47,989 nt of DNA from Riemerella anatipestifer (GCF_009663465.1 NZ_QXHU01000003.1:244831-292819); one strand, 5' to 3'. Counted from the stretch's first letter, positions 26,566 to 36,799 are shown. Made by a program: numbers and translations. The notes: generated from the sequence alone by a model not told the origin.

Positions 26566-27828
26566 TTATACTTTGATACTGACTTGCATTACCTCCAAAT
26601 CAAACACCTGTGCCGCTACGAGAAGATGGTCAAAAATATCCGCTTGTATCTGCTCGTAATTTTCCCATTTAGAGTTGTTGGTAAAACAATAAATTTCTAG
26701 AGGAAGTCCTTGAGCTGTAATTTCTAACTGTCTTACCATCAGCGGACTTTCTTGTTCTATATTCTCATTATTTTTCAAGTAGTTAAGAGCATACACTCTA
26801 AATGTACCAATATTGGTAAGCTGTGGCCCATTGATTATCTCCGAAGAATTAGGTGTTCTCTTTTTAATTTCAGAAATTTTAGTCTTTTTTTCCTCAAGAT
26901 AGTCTTTAACTAGATTAATTTTAGACAACTTTGCCATCATTTCATCATCTATAAACTTGAATGATTTAATATTGAAAATAATGGCTTTTTTTATTCTTCT
27001 TGTGTTAGTTTCAGACATTATCTGAAGGTTCTTAATTTCCGTAGAAAGAAGGTCGTAAGTAGGGATAGTAGATACTGTTTTATCAAAATTCTGAATCTTT
27101 GTTGTTAATAAATTAATATCTTCTATCGTCCCCTCAATATTATACTTCGGAATTCCTATCCAATCTCCTACTTTCAGATTCTTAGATGTAGACACATGAA
27201 TACCTGTAACAAAACCTAAGATGGTATCTCTAAAAACGAGAAGTATCACTGCCGTCATTGCACCTAAACTACCCAAAATGGTAGAGGCTTTAATATGAAA
27301 CAACACAGAAATGCCTATGAACGAGAATATAATATACCCTAAAATTTTAAGTGATTGTGTAACCGCTCTAATCCCTGTAATTCTATAAAAATCACCTTTA
27401 AGCACATAGTATTTTTCGGTGGCTTTAAGGAGTCTAAAGTACAATATACTAAATGCCACCACAAACATAAGTGAGAAAAAAGTCTCTAAAATACTATGAC
27501 TTTTTGGGTGTCTGTAAAATACAGAATAAATCATTTCCTGTGTTACACCAATCGCAAAAAAATGAGCCACAGAATTAGAGATTTTACTCTCATAAAAAGC
27601 TCTAAGAATTGGTTTTTGTGTGTACTTTCTAAAAACTAAAAATAAAGCGTTAAATGAAATTTTAAATAAAAAATCCAAGGCAACCAATATCACTAAAAGT
27701 AAGAATAGTTTTGCTGTTATTTGACACAACAAAATAACCCCATCAGGCATCTCTGCCTTTATCCAAAAATGAATTTGATCACTTATTTTTTGTAAAAAAT
27801 CTTTGGTATCTTTTATCTCCTCATTCAT
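26566..27828 (-). CDS. Mechanosensitive ion channel family protein (MscS, YbdG-like)
   Basis: A membrane channel that releases solutes on osmotic downshift. I prefer the ATG at 27828 ([11 protein letters not shown]); the track's first ATG at 27888 would add 20 residues. Hydrophobic helices occupy about residues 45-200. The pore helix with MscS signature '[37 protein letters not shown]' (about 210-245) is followed by the beta-domain '[36 protein letters not shown]', then a cytoplasmic tail. It is the first gene of an operon with pdxJ. Confidence 0.88.
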   Translation of the reverse strand: MNEEIKDTKDFLQKISDQIHFWIKAEMPDGVILLCQITAKLFLLLVILVALDFLFKISFNALFLVFRKYTQKPILRAFYESKISNSVAHFFAIGVTQEMIYSVFYRHPKSHSILETFFSLMFVVAFSILYFRLLKATEKYYVLKGDFYRITGIRAVTQSLKILGYIIFSFIGISVLFHIKASTILGSLGAMTAVILLVFRDTILGFVTGIHVSTSKNLKVGDWIGIPKYNIEGTIEDINLLTTKIQNFDKTVSTIPTYDLLSTEIKNLQIMSETNTRRIKKAIIFNIKSFKFIDDEMMAKLSKINLVKDYLEEKKTKISEIKKRTPNSSEIINGPQLTNIGTFRVYALNYLKNNENIEQESPLMVRQLEITAQGLPLEIYCFTNNSKWENYEQIQADIFDHLLVAAQVFDLEVMQVSIKV

Positions 27829-27901
27829 ATTGGCAAAAATAAGAAAATAGGTTTGTTTAGATGGTACTAAATATGTACTTTTAACCAAATTTTATAGTAT
27901 T

Positions 27902-28399
27902 ATGACAACTCAAGATTGGATAAGTATTATTAGTATCATTGTAGTGATTATTGGTATATTGGGCACTATACTTCCTGTGTTACCTGGTATTTTACTCAGT
28001 TTTGCAGGAGTGCTACTCTACAAATTTAGTACTGATTCTAACTTATCTATGGTTTATATTTGGATTTTTGGATTTTTCTCTTTAGCCTCTTTAGTTCTAA
28101 ATTACCTTATTCCTGCAAAGCTAAATAAACGCTACGGTGGGACTAAATGGGGTAGCATTGGCTCTATTATAGGAACTTTAGTAGGATTTTTTCTGCCAAT
28201 TCCTTTTGGTTTTTTAATTGGAATGTTTCTAGGAGTTTTTATTGGCGAAATGTTACACGATAGTAAAAATTACCTCAAAGCATACAATTCTACCAAAGGG
28301 GCTTTTATAGGATTTCTTGCGAGTAGTTTATTTAATTTCTCGCTTGGGTTAGCGATGCTATTCGTAGTATTATGGGATTACTTTAAAAATTTAGCGTAA
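27902..28399 (+). CDS. DUF456 membrane protein
   Basis: A 165-residue protein with about five hydrophobic segments and many glycines ('ILGTILPVLPGILLSFAGVLL', 'SIGSIIGTLVGFFLPIPFGFLIGMFLGVFIGEM'), the pattern of DUF456. It starts 13 bases after the start-side end of mscS, in the opposite direction, so the two promoters overlap. Function is unknown. Confidence 0.87.
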   Translation: MTTQDWISIISIIVVIIGILGTILPVLPGILLSFAGVLLYKFSTDSNLSMVYIWIFGFFSLASLVLNYLIPAKLNKRYGGTKWGSIGSIIGTLVGFFLPIPFGFLIGMFLGVFIGEMLHDSKNYLKAYNSTKGAFIGFLASSLFNFSLGLAMLFVVLWDYFKNLA

Positions 28400-28445
28400 A
28401 AGCCTCTTAAGTTTTTAATAGAAGAAACTCAAAAGGCTTTTTTTA
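28399..28445 (+). terminator. Intrinsic terminator after DUF456
   Basis: AAAAGCCT pairs with AGGCTTTT across an inner AAGTTT/AAACT pairing, ending in a T run. Confidence 0.7.
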
Positions 28446-28468
28446 CAACAAATTAAACCTGGGTCTTT

Positions 28469-30490
28469 CTATTCAAAAGCTCGTTTCAATAAACTTTCAA
28501 CTTTAGGCTCTCTTCCTCTAAAGTTTTTATATAAAATCATAGGATCTATAGTACCTCCACTAGATAAAAGTTGTTTATACTTTTGGGCTATCTCTTGATT
28601 AAAAATCCCATTTTCTTTAAAATATTGAAACGCATCTGCATCTAAAACTTCTGCCCATTTGTACGAATAATAACCCGCCGCATAGCCTCCTTGAAAAATA
28701 TGTGAGAAGCTGGGGCTTACTGCTGTTTCTGGATGACTCTGATAAAGTTGAGTAGCAGCCATTACCTTATCTTCAAAGTCTTTTATTTTCAACTTCTCCT
28801 CGCCCGAAAAATGAGTTGTATGATAATGCATATCCAACAATCCAAAGCCTAGCTGCCTAAGTGTCTGATAGCCTTCCATAAAGTTTTTAGATTGAGCTAT
28901 TTTATCTATCTTTTCATTAGATAGAACCTCTCCTGTTTTATAATGTTTAGCAAAAGTTTTAAGAAACTCTGCCTCGTAACAATAATTTTCTAAAAACTGA
29001 GAGGGTAACTCTACAAAATCCCATTTCACAGAAGTTCCAGACAAATTAGGATATTGTGTATTAGCTAAAATACCGTGCAAAGCGTGTCCAAACTCATGAA
29101 ATAAAGTAGTAACTTCTTGAAAAGTGAGTAAACTAGGTATATCAGCCGTAGGTTTAGTAAAGTTACACACCACCGAAACATGTGGACGATGATTAACCCC
29201 TCTCTCTTTATACTGATTTCTATAACTCGTCATCCACGCTCCAGCCCTCTTACCTTTTCTTGGGTGATAATCCACATAAAGGAGTGCCTTGTATTCGCCT
29301 TGTTCTGTAACTTTGTAAGTCTTTACTTCAGGGTGATACTTTGAAATATCGGTAATTTCTTCAAACTCTAATCCAAATATATTTTTTGATAAATCAAACA
29401 CCGCTTGTTCTACTTTATCTAACTGAAAATAAGGTTTGAGTTCCTCATCGCTCAAATCAAATTTTTGCTTCCTTAATTTTTCAGCATAGAAAGCGTGGTC
29501 ATAGCTTTGAATATCAGTAATCCCATCTTTCTCTGCTAAAGTTTTTAATTCTTCTATTTCTTTTAAAGCATAAGGCTTCGCCTTTTCTAAAAGCTCATTC
29601 AAAAAAGAAAAAACCTCTGCTGGAGACTTAGCCATTCTTTCTTCTAAAATATAGGATACATAGTTTTCATACCCTAACAAATTTGCTTTTTTTTGCCTTA
29701 GAAGGATAATTTCTTCAATCAGCTTTTGATTATCAAACTCTCCTCCATCAAAAGATTTTTTACCATTAGCTTCAGCTAGCTCTTTTCTTAAATCTCTATC
29801 TTCTGCATAGGTCATCAGTGGCAAATAACTAGGGTATTGTAGCGTAATTACATAGCCTTCTAACCCTCTACTTTTAGCCTCTTCTTGATACTGATTTAAA
29901 ACATCATTAGGAACTCCTTTCAGCTTATTTACCTCTGTAATATGTTTAAAATAATCATTAGTAGCAGCCAATGTATTTTGCCCAAACTTCAAAGATTTTA
30001 TAGCCAAATCTTTATTGATAATTTCTAACTTCTGTTTATCCTCGTTATTCAGCAAAGCCCCATTACGCACAAATCCTTTATAGGTTTGTTCTAGTAACAT
30101 CATTTGTTCCTCATTCAAATCTAAATTTTTTCTAGAATCATATACAGATTTCACTCTTAGGAAAAGAGTATCATTCTGATAAATCTTAGAAGTAAATTCT
30201 GTAAGAAGTGGAGAAATTTCTTGTGCTATTTTTTGTAGCTCATCATTAGTCTCAGCCGAATTAAGATTGAAAAACAAATTAGATACTACATCTAATTGTT
30301 TTCCAGAATAAGACATAGCCTCTATAGTATTTTCAAAGCTAGGAGCTTCACTATTGTCAGCGATATTTTTTATTTCTTCTTCAGTAGATTTTATCAACTC
30401 AATAAATGCGGGAATAAAGTTCTCTTCTTTTATTAAATCAAAAGGAGCTGAGTTATAGTTTGTATTAAATTCTTTTAAAAGTAGATTCAT
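28469..30490 (-). CDS. M3 family oligopeptidase (Dcp/PrlC-like)
   Basis: A 673-residue zinc peptidase. 'FQEVTTLFHEFGHALHGILAN' supplies the HExxH site (about residue 455), followed by the third-ligand region 'VKWDFVELPSQFLENY' with its Glu. 'GAWMTSYRNQYKERGVNHRPHVSVVCNF' and 'HPETAVSPSFSHIFQGGYAAGYYSYKWAEVLDADAF' are typical of M3A peptidyl-dipeptidases. There is no signal peptide, so it is probably cytoplasmic and clears peptides. It has its own promoter region upstream of 30490. Confidence 0.93.
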   Translation of the reverse strand: MNLLLKEFNTNYNSAPFDLIKEENFIPAFIELIKSTEEEIKNIADNSEAPSFENTIEAMSYSGKQLDVVSNLFFNLNSAETNDELQKIAQEISPLLTEFTSKIYQNDTLFLRVKSVYDSRKNLDLNEEQMMLLEQTYKGFVRNGALLNNEDKQKLEIINKDLAIKSLKFGQNTLAATNDYFKHITEVNKLKGVPNDVLNQYQEEAKSRGLEGYVITLQYPSYLPLMTYAEDRDLRKELAEANGKKSFDGGEFDNQKLIEEIILLRQKKANLLGYENYVSYILEERMAKSPAEVFSFLNELLEKAKPYALKEIEELKTLAEKDGITDIQSYDHAFYAEKLRKQKFDLSDEELKPYFQLDKVEQAVFDLSKNIFGLEFEEITDISKYHPEVKTYKVTEQGEYKALLYVDYHPRKGKRAGAWMTSYRNQYKERGVNHRPHVSVVCNFTKPTADIPSLLTFQEVTTLFHEFGHALHGILANTQYPNLSGTSVKWDFVELPSQFLENYCYEAEFLKTFAKHYKTGEVLSNEKIDKIAQSKNFMEGYQTLRQLGFGLLDMHYHTTHFSGEEKLKIKDFEDKVMAATQLYQSHPETAVSPSFSHIFQGGYAAGYYSYKWAEVLDADAFQYFKENGIFNQEIAQKYKQLLSSGGTIDPMILYKNFRGREPKVESLLKRAFE

Positions 30491-30529
30491 TTTTGTACAA
30501 TTAATTCTATTGGTGCAAAGTTACAATTA

Positions 30530-30567
30530 AAAAAAGAAAAGCCGCCCCACAATCGTGAAACAGCTTT
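30530..30567 (-). terminator. Terminator of the OmpA-like tandem pair
   Basis: Stem AAAGCTG / CGGCTTT read on the minus strand, with a nested CAC/GTG pair, followed by a T-rich run. It lies 23 bases after the second ompA-like stop. Confidence 0.6.
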
Positions 30568-30589
30568 CTAATATCAGCCAAATTAGCTA

Positions 30590-32032
30590 TTATTTTGCTT
30601 TAAAATAAACTCTTCTGTTAGCTTCATTTTTCCACTCTGGACATTTAGTGTATGGATTACATTCTGGATATTTTAAATCCTTCTTACCTCTACCCTCCGC
30701 TGTTAACATAGAGCTAGGAACTCCCTTACCAACAAGATATCTCACAACAGATTCAGCTCTTCTTTGAGATAACTTTTGATTATATGCTTCAGAGCCTCTA
30801 GTATCCGTAGCACCTATTACTAAATACTGTTTGTCAGTTCTTAAAGTTTTCATGATGGCTACCACATTATCCAACTTATCAAAAGATATTGCTCTAATCA
30901 CATCACTATTAAGATCAAATTCTATTCCCTCAAAGTTTTTGTTAATTGCCACAATTTGTTCATCTTCTTGCTCCAACTTCTGCTGCACAATTTGCTTCTC
31001 CTCTGGACAACCATCGTTAGAAACTGGACCAGGAACAGTTACACATTTATCATGTAAATCTATCACACCATCTAAATCTGTATCCAAAGCAACACCAGCA
31101 CCATCTACTCTAGCTCCTGCAGGAGTATCTAACTGTCTATCCCAATCATCACAAACGCCATCATTATCAGCATCTCCACTCTTACATACTTCAACAACTG
31201 GAGGTACTGAAGCTAACTCTATCTTGTTATAAAGTTCTTGATAAGGGTCATGCCACATTAGATGAGAAATATGTTTTCCAAATTTATAGGAAACCCCTAG
31301 TGTCACATTGAAAAAATTATCAGAAACTTGATCCTCCGTCTTATTTCTATCACTATATTGAGCTCCTCCTCCGTCAAATTCATCATCTCCCGTTACAACA
31401 TACATCAACCTAGTTTCTAAATCTATTCTTCTAGAAACCTTAAACTTAACCCCTGCACCTGCTTGTCCAAATAAAGACATAAGTTTAAAAGGTTTAACCT
31501 CGGTCGTTAATGTTTGCGCTCCACCATTAGTTTCTGCATAAGCTCTATAAGCTAATGTTCCAACTCCAGCATAACCATGAATAGCCCACCTGTAGTTCGA
31601 GCGATTATCTACTCTTCTAAATAAATTAGAAAAATTAATATCCCCTAGTAAAGATATAGCATCATACTGAGTTCTAGCAGCATATCCCTTTCCTCCTTTT
31701 CCTGTTCTATATGAACCTTGCCTAGTTTCACCTTTATCGTATTGTAGATTTAATCCAAAAGCATGAGTTATCGCTCTATCTACACTAAGATACGTTGAAT
31801 AGCCATACAGATTCCTACCGTTACCATTCTTAATTGAAGTAACATCTGCAGATTGAATAAAAGGAATTCCTATACCTACTGATACTGACCAATCATTAAA
31901 TCTTTTGACTTTTTGAGTAAAACCCTCTACATGATTAGAACCCGAAGAAAACGTATTAGGATATTTATCCCCCATTTCTTGGGCACCTAAAAATATAGGC
32001 AACCCCAATGCCAAAACAATATTTATTTTCAT
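30590..32032 (-). CDS. OmpA family protein with TSP3 repeats, copy 2
   Basis: A 480-residue outer-membrane protein with a signal peptide. The N-terminal ~260 residues are a beta-barrel. Then comes a thrombospondin type 3 (calcium-binding) block ('DADNDGVCDDWD', 'VDGAGVALDTDLDGVIDLHDKC'). Next is a C-terminal OmpA domain ('FDLNSDVIR...LVIGATDTRGSEAYNQKLSQRRAESVVRYLV'), which binds peptidoglycan, ending 'ANRRVYFKAK'. Its start overlaps the upstream paralogue's stop as TAATG. Confidence 0.92.
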   Translation of the reverse strand: MKINIVLALGLPIFLGAQEMGDKYPNTFSSGSNHVEGFTQKVKRFNDWSVSVGIGIPFIQSADVTSIKNGNGRNLYGYSTYLSVDRAITHAFGLNLQYDKGETRQGSYRTGKGGKGYAARTQYDAISLLGDINFSNLFRRVDNRSNYRWAIHGYAGVGTLAYRAYAETNGGAQTLTTEVKPFKLMSLFGQAGAGVKFKVSRRIDLETRLMYVVTGDDEFDGGGAQYSDRNKTEDQVSDNFFNVTLGVSYKFGKHISHLMWHDPYQELYNKIELASVPPVVEVCKSGDADNDGVCDDWDRQLDTPAGARVDGAGVALDTDLDGVIDLHDKCVTVPGPVSNDGCPEEKQIVQQKLEQEDEQIVAINKNFEGIEFDLNSDVIRAISFDKLDNVVAIMKTLRTDKQYLVIGATDTRGSEAYNQKLSQRRAESVVRYLVGKGVPSSMLTAEGRGKKDLKYPECNPYTKCPEWKNEANRRVYFKAK

Positions 32033-33471
32033 TATTTCTTAATTATATCATTTAGTTTTTCTGAGAAATAGACACTTCTATTAGCCTCATTCTTCCATTC
32101 TGGACACTTGGTATAAGGATTACATTCTGGATATCTCAAATTATCTTGACCTCTACCCTCTACTACTAGCATAGACATAGGCACTCCTTTACTAACCAAA
32201 TATTTTACCACGGCATCAGCTCTCCTTTGAGATAGTTTTTTATTATAGGCAACCGAGCCTCTAGTATCTGTAGCACCTATAACCAAATACTGCTTAGTAG
32301 AATCCATTGTTTTTATGATGCTTGCAGCATTATCTAGTTTTTCAAGAAACTGCGACTCAATAACATCACTATTCAATGCGAATACTATACCTTCGAAAAT
32401 TTTATTAACTTTCGCTACTTGATTAAACTCATTCTTAGGGCATCCATCATTAGACACAGGACCTGGTACAGTTACACATTTATCATATAAATCGATTACT
32501 CCATCTAAATCTACATCCAGCGCTACCCCTGCACCATCCACTCTAGCTCCTACTGGGGTATCCAATTCTCTATCCCAATCATCACAAACACCATCATTAT
32601 CATTATCTCCTTTTTCACAAACAACCAAGTCAATAGGTGTTCCCAGTTTGCTTATTCTATTTTCTAGATACTCCAGCGGATTGTGCCACGCCAAGTGAGA
32701 AAGATGTTTACCTAGTTTAAATGTGAGCCCCAAATTAACAGTAACCATATTATCAGAATTGGTATTTTTGATTCTATTATATGGATACTCTGCTGATGTA
32801 TTATCCCAACCACCGCCATCAAATTCATCATCACCAGACATTATGTACATTAGCCTAGCTTCTATATCTAGCAACTTAGAAACTTTATATTTAACACCAG
32901 CACCCGCTTGATAGAAAAACGATGCAATATCTAAATCCTGATTTACTTCTAAAACATTTTTCCTATTCCATAGAGTGGATTTATCCTGTAAATAAGTCTT
33001 GTAGCCTTGTAAACCTAAACCAGCATAGCCATGAACAGCCCATCTATAAGGAGAATTACTATCTACCCTTCTCAATATATTAGAGAGGTTAACATCCCCA
33101 ATCAAAGAAATTTGCTTATATTTTGTGTTAGCACTTGCTACACCATAAGCGGGATTAACCATCGCTTGTTGATTAGTTTGCCCCTGTTGATACTGTAAAC
33201 TCAACCCAAAAGCATGAGAAATTTGTTTGTCTAAACCCACATAAGCATTCCAACCAAAATTGATTCTCCCTCCATAAAAAGATGTTAAATCAGCAGATTG
33301 CATAAAAGCTCCACCTCCTCCTACAGAGATAGACCAATCATTAAACAATCTAGATTTATTATCAAATTTTTTCACATAATTAGCCCCCGAAGAAAAGGTA
33401 TTCGGATATTCCCCTGTATTTTGCGAATACATAACGACGGGAAAAAACACAATCAATAAACTACTTCTCAT
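32032..33471 (-). CDS. OmpA family protein with TSP3 repeats, copy 1
   Basis: A 479-residue paralogue of the next gene, with the same order: signal, beta-barrel, TSP3 block ('DNDNDGVCDDWD', 'VDGAGVALDVDLDGVIDLYDKC'), OmpA domain ('LVIGATDTRGSVAYNKKLSQRRADAVVKYLV'). The TSP3 and OmpA parts are nearly identical between copies. The barrel parts differ more (for example 'GWNAYVGLDKQISHAFGLSLQYQQG'). It is translationally coupled to copy 2 by the 1-base overlap at 32032. It follows folK by 30 bases and may share its promoter. Confidence 0.92.
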   Translation of the reverse strand: MRSSLLIVFFPVVMYSQNTGEYPNTFSSGANYVKKFDNKSRLFNDWSISVGGGGAFMQSADLTSFYGGRINFGWNAYVGLDKQISHAFGLSLQYQQGQTNQQAMVNPAYGVASANTKYKQISLIGDVNLSNILRRVDSNSPYRWAVHGYAGLGLQGYKTYLQDKSTLWNRKNVLEVNQDLDIASFFYQAGAGVKYKVSKLLDIEARLMYIMSGDDEFDGGGWDNTSAEYPYNRIKNTNSDNMVTVNLGLTFKLGKHLSHLAWHNPLEYLENRISKLGTPIDLVVCEKGDNDNDGVCDDWDRELDTPVGARVDGAGVALDVDLDGVIDLYDKCVTVPGPVSNDGCPKNEFNQVAKVNKIFEGIVFALNSDVIESQFLEKLDNAASIIKTMDSTKQYLVIGATDTRGSVAYNKKLSQRRADAVVKYLVSKGVPMSMLVVEGRGQDNLRYPECNPYTKCPEWKNEANRSVYFSEKLNDIIKK

Positions 33472-33501
33472 TAATTTTCTAGTATCACATTTGTTCTCAC
33501 T

Positions 33502-33930
33502 CTACAACCAACCAACTCCCAACTCTTTCAATAATATTTGGGAAAATTGACGCTCATAAAGATGCTTGTTATGAGGAATCACCAATCTATTTGATTTATA
33601 ACTAAGGTTACCAAACCTCACAACATCAATATCTATCAACCTGTCTTCATATCCTCCCAACTCTTTAGAATCACGAATTCTACCCATAGCCTTTTCTATG
33701 CTTTTAATTTCATCCAAAATCTGAATAGGCGAAAGTTGTGTTTCTAATAAAAGTGCAATATTACAAAATATATTGGAACTAACAAACTCCACAGGCTCCG
33801 TTTCCAGCATTTCGCTCTTTCTTATTATTGTCCCTAGCCTTTTCTCTATCAACGAAATAGCCTCTTCTATATTTTTTTTAGGATTTTTTATATTGCTACC
33901 TAGTAACAAAATAACCTTTCTTTGCGACAT
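33502..33930 (-). CDS. folK: 2-amino-4-hydroxy-6-hydroxymethyldihydropteridine pyrophosphokinase
   Basis: A 142-residue HPPK that transfers pyrophosphate from ATP to 6-hydroxymethyl-dihydropterin in folate synthesis. It shows 'LLLGSNIKNPKKNIEEAISLI', 'SSNIFCNIALLLETQLSP' and the signature 'GGYEDRLIDIDVVRFGN' plus 'LVIPHNKHLYERQF'. Length is a little short but complete. It is divergent from sppA with only 21 bases between the ATG codons, so both promoters must lie within the neighbour's coding end or overlap. Confidence 0.92.
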   Translation of the reverse strand: MSQRKVILLLGSNIKNPKKNIEEAISLIEKRLGTIIRKSEMLETEPVEFVSSNIFCNIALLLETQLSPIQILDEIKSIEKAMGRIRDSKELGGYEDRLIDIDVVRFGNLSYKSNRLVIPHNKHLYERQFSQILLKELGVGWL

Positions 33931-33951
33931 ATTAACAAAATTATTTAAAGT

Positions 33952-35706
33952 ATGCGTAGTTTTATCAAAAGTGTATTGGCTAATATCACAGCTATATTTA
34001 TTGTGTTTTTTATTTTCTTTGGTTTTATCATCATCATTATGATTAGCAGTGCTATCGGAGGCAAAGATAATGTAAAAATTAAAAGTAACTCAATATTAAC
34101 ACTAGATTCTAAATTCAGAATTATTGAAAGTGAAACAGAAAAAGATTTAAATGTATTTGACTTTAAAAGTCAAATACAAGATGTCGCTCTATATGATGTT
34201 ATCAGAGCCATAGAAAGTGCCAAAAACGACGATAACATTAAAGGGATTAGTATAGAAAATGATAACATCAACGCAGGTATTACTCAAATTGAAAGCATAA
34301 GAAACGCTATAGAAGATTTCAAAAAAAGTGGAAAATTCGTGTACTCTTACGGCAATTCAGTTTCCCAATCTTCTTATTTCTTAGGTTCTGTTGCAGATAA
34401 GTTTTACCTCAACCCCGCAGGAGGAATAGAACTTAAAGGTATGGCATCAGAAGTAATATTTTTAAAAGATTTTGCTGAACAATACGGCATCGGCATCAAC
34501 ATTATAAGACACGGCAAATACAAAGCTGCTGTGGAACCTTTCTTAAGAAATGATATTTCTCCCGAAAATAAAGAACAATTAAGCACTCTACTTTCTGACT
34601 TATGGAGTAGAGTTTCTAATAAAATTGCTTCATCTAGAAAAATTAGCATAGAAAACTTCCAATCCATTACAGATGGGCTTTACGGAATGATACCTGATTT
34701 TAGCTTAAAGTATGGTTTAGTAGATAAGCTGATGCAAAAGGGAGAATACGAGCTATTATTAAAACAAAAAATAGGTATAGATACAGATAAAAAACTTAAT
34801 AAGGTATCCATAAGAAAATACATTAAATCGATTAAAGATGAAAGTAATTCCGACGAAAAAATTGCGGTTTTATATGCCTCTGGAAACATCATCAATGGTG
34901 ATGAGGTTACCAATATTTCTGACGAGAAATACCTAGAATACATCAGAGATTTAAAAAACGATGATAACATCAAAGCTGTAGTTTTAAGAATTAACTCTCC
35001 TGGAGGAAGTGCCAACGCTTCTGACCAAATATTATTTGAATTACAACAACTTAAACTCAAAAAACCTCTAATAGTTTCCTTCGGAGATTATGCTGCCTCT
35101 GGAGGTTATTATATTGCAATGGCTGGAGATAAAATCTATTCAGAACCTAACACTATTACGGGGTCTATTGGTGTATTTGGTGTAATACCAGACTTTAAAA
35201 ATTTGGCTAATAAAAATGGTATTCGTTCCGATGTTGTTTCTACAAATGCCAACTCAAAAATGATATCTCCTATAAGTGGCATTACCGAAGGTACTAAAAA
35301 TATGCTTCAAAATAGTGTAGAACAAACTTACAAAAGGTTTGTCTATTTTGTAACTAAAAACAGAAATAAAACTTTTGAGCAAGTGGACGAAATCGCAGGA
35401 GGTAGAGTTTGGTCTGGCAAAAAAGCCAAAGAACTTGGATTGGTAGATGAACTAGGAAGTCTTAATGATGCTATTACTTTTGCTGTTAAAAAAGCAAAAG
35501 TAAAAAATTACAACATCATTTCTTATCCTTCGGAAATAAATCCTTTAGAAGAGTTTTTTAAAGGTATGGACAAAGAAAGCATCTCTACTTATTTTATGAA
35601 ACAAAAAATGGGAAGCGAGCAATACTATATTTATGAAACCATCAACAACTTCAAGAAAAATAATTCTAAAGTAATGATGCAATCACCAGTAAAAATAGCT
35701 TTCTAA
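33952..35706 (+). CDS. sppA: Signal peptide peptidase SppA, long (67K) form
   Basis: A 584-residue membrane-anchored serine protease that digests cleaved signal peptides. An N-terminal membrane segment (about residues 10-33) is followed by two tandem ClpP-like domains. The catalytic Lys lies in 'IIRHGKYKAAVEPF' of the first domain. The Ser lies in 'SFGDYAASGGYYIAMAGDKIYSEPNTITGSIGVFG' of the second, as in E. coli SppA. It is divergent from folK and followed by a terminator. Confidence 0.93.
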   Translation: MRSFIKSVLANITAIFIVFFIFFGFIIIIMISSAIGGKDNVKIKSNSILTLDSKFRIIESETEKDLNVFDFKSQIQDVALYDVIRAIESAKNDDNIKGISIENDNINAGITQIESIRNAIEDFKKSGKFVYSYGNSVSQSSYFLGSVADKFYLNPAGGIELKGMASEVIFLKDFAEQYGIGINIIRHGKYKAAVEPFLRNDISPENKEQLSTLLSDLWSRVSNKIASSRKISIENFQSITDGLYGMIPDFSLKYGLVDKLMQKGEYELLLKQKIGIDTDKKLNKVSIRKYIKSIKDESNSDEKIAVLYASGNIINGDEVTNISDEKYLEYIRDLKNDDNIKAVVLRINSPGGSANASDQILFELQQLKLKKPLIVSFGDYAASGGYYIAMAGDKIYSEPNTITGSIGVFGVIPDFKNLANKNGIRSDVVSTNANSKMISPISGITEGTKNMLQNSVEQTYKRFVYFVTKNRNKTFEQVDEIAGGRVWSGKKAKELGLVDELGSLNDAITFAVKKAKVKNYNIISYPSEINPLEEFFKGMDKESISTYFMKQKMGSEQYYIYETINNFKKNNSKVMMQSPVKIAF

Positions 35707-35732
35707 AAAACTAATAACATCAATTATATAAC

Positions 35733-35772
35733 AAAAACGAGCGAATATACTATATGTATTCCGCTCGTTTTT
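35733..35772. terminator. Bidirectional terminator between sppA and dtd
   Basis: Stem AAAAACGAGCG / CGCTCGTTTTT (35733-35743, 35762-35772), between converging genes. Confidence 0.88.
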
Positions 35773-35790
35773 CATTATTTATAGAAACCG

Positions 35791-36237
35791 CTATCTTATT
35801 TTAGAGTTCATAATTATAGTTACAGGACCATCATTAACTAAATTCACTTTCATATCCGCTCCAAAAACACCAGAACTAACAGAAACACCATATTTAGTCA
35901 TTTCGGATTTAAAATACTCAAACATAGGAACTGCCAAATCTGGTCTAGCTGCAGTAATAAAAGAAGGTCTATTCCCTTTTTTATAGTCTGCCATAAGCGT
36001 AAATTGGCTCACACAAAGCACCTCTCCACCAACCTCTTTTATAGACAAATTCATTTTACCTTCATCATCACTAAAAATTCTAAGATTAACAATCTTTTTC
36101 ACAAGCCAATCCACATCAGCCTTTTCATCTGTTTCTTCCACGCCTACTAATAATAAATACCCTTTATTGATTTTTGACACCTCTTCTCCTTCTACTACTA
36201 CAGAAGCAGAGGAAACTCTTTGTACAACTACTTTCAT
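35791..36237 (-). CDS. dtd: D-aminoacyl-tRNA deacylase
   Basis: A 148-residue homodimeric enzyme that removes D-amino acids (and glycine from tRNA-Ala) from tRNA. It has the conserved active-site motifs '[19 protein letters not shown]' (SQFTL) and '[13 protein letters not shown]' (NxGPVT). Length is as expected. It lies 5 bases after the upstream Rieske-fold lipoprotein gene and is probably co-transcribed. Confidence 0.94.
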   Translation of the reverse strand: MKVVVQRVSSASVVVEGEEVSKINKGYLLLVGVEETDEKADVDWLVKKIVNLRIFSDDEGKMNLSIKEVGGEVLCVSQFTLMADYKKGNRPSFITAARPDLAVPMFEYFKSEMTKYGVSVSSGVFGADMKVNLVNDGPVTIIMNSKIR

Positions 36238-36242
36238 TTGTG

Positions 36243-36698
36243 TTAATTTCTTATAGTTAAAACATTAGATGCAGCATCATAATAAGTCAAATAATTCTTA
36301 GGTGGAACTTGCGAAACTTTAGTAGGTTGTCCCGTTAAAAGTATCCATTCCGCACCATCTTTAGGACAAACTATTTTAATATCATCTTTAACTTCCAATG
36401 TGGTATCAGATGCTGGGCAAATATGTGGAGCATTTCTATCATACGCCTTAAATGTAGCAGTTCCTGTTCTTACTACAATCAACCCTCTGGTTCCCGAACT
36501 TTGCTCATTTACATAAACCCAACCCCCAATGTTAGTTAATTTTTGATACAAGGGTAAATTTAAGTCTAAATTAACATTGATGAGCGTATTGGGAAAACAA
36601 GATACCATTTCTTCTCTATTTTTACATGAATCAAAAAAAACTAAGCCACTGATTATTAACATTTTTAAAATCAATAACCTCAAAAAATTTATTTTCAT
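36243..36698 (-). CDS. Rieske-fold lipoprotein without metal ligands
   Basis: A 151-residue protein with a lipoprotein signal ([11 protein letters not shown], Cys25). The C-terminal half has the layout of a Rieske [2Fe-2S] domain: '[14 protein letters not shown]', then '[18 protein letters not shown]', then '[18 protein letters not shown]'. But the His of both ligand pairs are gone (Cys94-Pro-Ala and Cys111-Pro-Lys-Asp), so no cluster is expected. It is similar to small Rieske-like lipoproteins of Bacteroidota. The domain call is by pattern, so treat it as likely rather than sure. Confidence 0.72.
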   Translation of the reverse strand: MKINFLRLLILKMLIISGLVFFDSCKNREEMVSCFPNTLINVNLDLNLPLYQKLTNIGGWVYVNEQSSGTRGLIVVRTGTATFKAYDRNAPHICPASDTTLEVKDDIKIVCPKDGAEWILLTGQPTKVSQVPPKNYLTYYDAASNVLTIRN

Positions 36699-36713
36699 TT
36701 AAAATAAAATTTA

Positions 36714-36721
36714 TATATTTG
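36714..36721 (+). promoter_or_regulatory. -7 element upstream of greA
   Basis: TATATTTG at 36714-36721, 78 bases before the greA ATG. The intervening leader has a short CCG...CGG pair before a T run (about 36750-36775), possibly a weak hairpin. Confidence 0.5.
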
Positions 36722-36799
36722 CATCAAATTATTAAACACAAAACATTGTCCGGCAAATGTCGGATTATTTTTTTATACTAACGCTAAATTAACGAAATT

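Noticed and set aside
36746-36778. Riboswitch or attenuator before greA
   Set aside because: Only a 4-bp CCG/CGG-type pair before a T run; too weak to support.
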